A stretch of 16,424 bases of DNA from JALHNI01 sp031367405 (GTDB lineage Bacteria > Acidobacteriota > Terriglobia > Bryobacterales > Bryobacteraceae), in the NCBI GenBank assembly GCA_031367405.1, contig JANLPT010000009.1, forward strand, positions 1 to 16,424, written 5' to 3'. A program made the translations under genes and the position numbers. Positions within the stretch are counted from its first letter, which is position 1. Each line of letters opens with the position of its first letter. Below the pieces are notes generated by a model, which worked only from the letters and a program-made list of their open reading frames with translations, was not told where the DNA came from and ran no database searches. This document shows, piece after piece, positions 15,428-16,424 of this stretch.

Positions 15428-15498
15428 ATGCTGCCTCACACCCACGCTCTCCTCATAAGACAGCAATGGGATATACTCGACGCCAGCGAGAAGCACAC

Positions 15499-16083
15499 AT
15501 GCCTGAACCCCCAGGTGAAGTCACGCTGCTGTTGGCCCAACTCCGCGAAGGCAACAAGGAAGCAGTGAATCAGCTGGTTCCGCTGGTCTACGACGAACTG
15601 CACAAGATGGCCGCCGCCTACATGCGGCGTGAAAAAGCGGGCCATACCTTGCAGGCGACCGAGCTGGTGAATGAGGCCTATATGCGGCTCGCCGGTGGAG
15701 AAGCCGGGCAGTGGCAAAACCGGGCGCATTTCTTCGGCATCGCGGCCAACAGTATGCGGCAAGTGTTACTCGACCATGCCCGCAAAAGGCATGCCGGAAA
15801 ACGAGGCGGTGCCCACGCCCAAAAGGTGGACCTCGATGCTGAACTGCTGGTGGACCACGATTCGCTGGACGATGTACTGGTGGTCGACGAGTTACTAGGC
15901 CGGTTGGAAAAGATCGATCCCCGGCAGGGCCGCCTCGTCGAGCTACGCTTTTTCGCCGGCCTCACCGAGGAGGAAACTGCGGAGGCGATGGACATCTCCT
16001 CCGCCACCGTAAAAAGGGAATGGCGATCGGCCAAAGCCTGGCTCAATCGGGAAATGGCAGTCGAGCGGCCAGCCCACGATTGA
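15499..16083 (+). CDS. ECF-type RNA polymerase sigma factor (Sig-70_X6/TIGR02999-like)
   Basis: The 194-residue protein is an alternative sigma factor. The region 2 pattern EAVNQLVPLVYDELHKMAAAYMRRE...LQATELVNEAYMRLA spans about 15-75, followed by RAHFFGIAANSMRQVLLDHARKRHAGKRGG, a signature of this acidobacterial/planctomycetal ECF group. Region 4 is at about 135-188, with LVELRFFAGLTEEETAEAMDISSATVKREWRSAKAWL. The start ATG 15499 gives MPEPPGEVTLLL, as in relatives, with gagaag (15488-15493) as a modest SD. An in-frame ATG at 15466 and an extension to 15223 are possible but not supported by homology. Relatives are often followed by a Ser/Thr kinase with TPRs; here the next gene is convergent lysA, 14 bases away, and no anti-sigma factor is visible. 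The regulon cannot be told from the sequence. Confidence 0.92.
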   Translation: MPEPPGEVTLLLAQLREGNKEAVNQLVPLVYDELHKMAAAYMRREKAGHTLQATELVNEAYMRLAGGEAGQWQNRAHFFGIAANSMRQVLLDHARKRHAGKRGGAHAQKVDLDAELLVDHDSLDDVLVVDELLGRLEKIDPRQGRLVELRFFAGLTEEETAEAMDISSATVKREWRSAKAWLNREMAVERPAHD

Positions 16084-16097
16084 CCGCTGGCGAAGAC

Positions 16098-16424
16098 TTA
16101 CAGGGTTTCGCCGCGAACGAGGTCAGCGTAGGTTTCGCGGTCGCGGACGATGCGCCACGTTTCGCCCTCGACGAGAATTTCCGGGACGCGGGGGCGGGAG
16201 TTGTAGTTGGAGGCGAGGACGAAGCCGTAGGCTCCGGCGGTGAGCAGGGCGGCGAGATCGCCCGAGTCGAGCTTAGTCAGTGGCCGGTCCTTGGCGAAGA
16301 AGTCGCCAGACTCGCATACCGGGCCGACGACGTCCACCGCCGAGGCCTCTGCCGTTGACTCGCGCAAGGGCAAAATCTCGTGGTGCGCCTGATAGAGCGA
16401 CGGGCGAATCAAGTCGTTCATGGC
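16098..16424 (-). CDS. lysA: Diaminopimelate decarboxylase LysA, C-terminal part (5' end outside the window)
   Basis: LysA is a PLP enzyme that decarboxylates meso-diaminopimelate to L-lysine. The visible 108 residues read in from the right edge as AMNDLIRPSLYQAHH, the conserved AGMNDLIRP segment, so this Met is internal and not the start. VDVVGPVCESGDFFAKD holds the active-site Cys that reaches across the dimer, and AGAYGFVLASNYNSRPRVPEILV holds the conserved Tyr and the usual C-terminal signature. The gene ends with TAA at the complement of 16098-16100. It converges on the ECF sigma gene with 14 bases between stops, and no terminator is evident there. Related decarboxylases (ornithine/arginine group IV) are less likely given NYNSRPRPAE-type wording. 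Confidence 0.95.
   Translation of the reverse strand, partial: AMNDLIRPSLYQAHHEILPLRESTAEASAVDVVGPVCESGDFFAKDRPLTKLDSGDLAALLTAGAYGFVLASNYNSRPRVPEILVEGETWRIVRDRETYADLVRGETL

Larger units (their letters stand above)
15209..15498. promoter_or_regulatory. Divergent intergenic region between the peptide gene and the ECF sigma gene
   Basis: This spacer of about 290 bases must hold promoters for both neighbours. On the plus strand tatact at 15472-15477 resembles a -10 element and would give a leader of about 15 bases before ATG 15499; no matching -35 was found. The main visible structure is the inverted repeat at 15354-15427. An open frame crosses the region from 15223 but has no recognisable protein pattern before residue 93. 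No convincing promoter for the peptide gene was found. Confidence 0.4.

Noticed and set aside
15223..15498. 92-codon N-terminal extension of the ECF sigma factor
   Set aside because: The added residues look random, cross the inverted repeat and the likely promoter, and are absent from the usual family length.
15281..15568. 95-codon plus-strand frame overlapping the sigma start
   Set aside because: Out of frame with the sigma gene, no SD seen, and Cys/Arg-rich composition without family resemblance.

Overview
The window looks like a chromosomal segment from a GC-rich Acidobacterium, most likely of the Solibacter/Bryobacter type. The reasons are the family mix: a PSCyt1/PSCyt2/DUF1553 protein paired with a Tat-type DUF1501 protein, an exported CehA/McbA-like metallohydrolase, and an ECF sigma factor of the 'Sig-70_X6' (TIGR02999-like) type. 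The taxonomic call is inference from gene content, not from a marker tree. No RNA genes, CRISPR array, IS element or phage genes were seen.

Layout. (1) 2-148 is the C-terminal tail of an unrecognised protein. (2) 149-396 is an intergenic stretch dominated by two 71-bp copies of a nested palindrome (156-226 and 306-376), REPIN-like in form. (3) 397-3924 carries dnaG and rpoD, the core of the macromolecular-synthesis operon. dnaG has an in-frame amber codon (547-549) that splits its zinc-binding domain. (4) 3950-6157 is an exported CehA/McbA-like PHP-fold metallohydrolase, facing (5) the minus-strand pair PSD1 (10633-7583) then DUF1501 (7577-6180). (6) A 79-bp divergent spacer separates that pair from a plus-strand operon: a secreted BamE/SmpA-like protein, a circularly permuted ATP-grasp/alpha-E fusion, and a transglutaminase-like protease. 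It ends at a probable intrinsic terminator (about 14991-15017). (7) A 60-aa minus-strand peptide with a double-glycine leader (15208-15026) is a secreted-peptide or RiPP-precursor-like gene that stands alone. (8) An approximately 290-bp spacer with a 17-bp inverted repeat leads to an ECF sigma factor (15499-16083). (9) The window ends inside lysA (minus strand; C-terminal part present).

Functional reading. dnaG and rpoD are housekeeping replication and transcription genes. The PSD1/DUF1501 pair is an exported, probably polymer-related module of unproven function. The ATP-grasp/alpha-E plus transglutaminase pair belongs to a widespread predicted peptide-ligation/modification module whose substrate is not known. 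The most notable items are the amber codon in an essential primase gene, the nested palindromes just upstream of it, and the orphan double-glycine peptide lying next to the ATP-grasp/transglutaminase operon and divergent from an ECF sigma factor.
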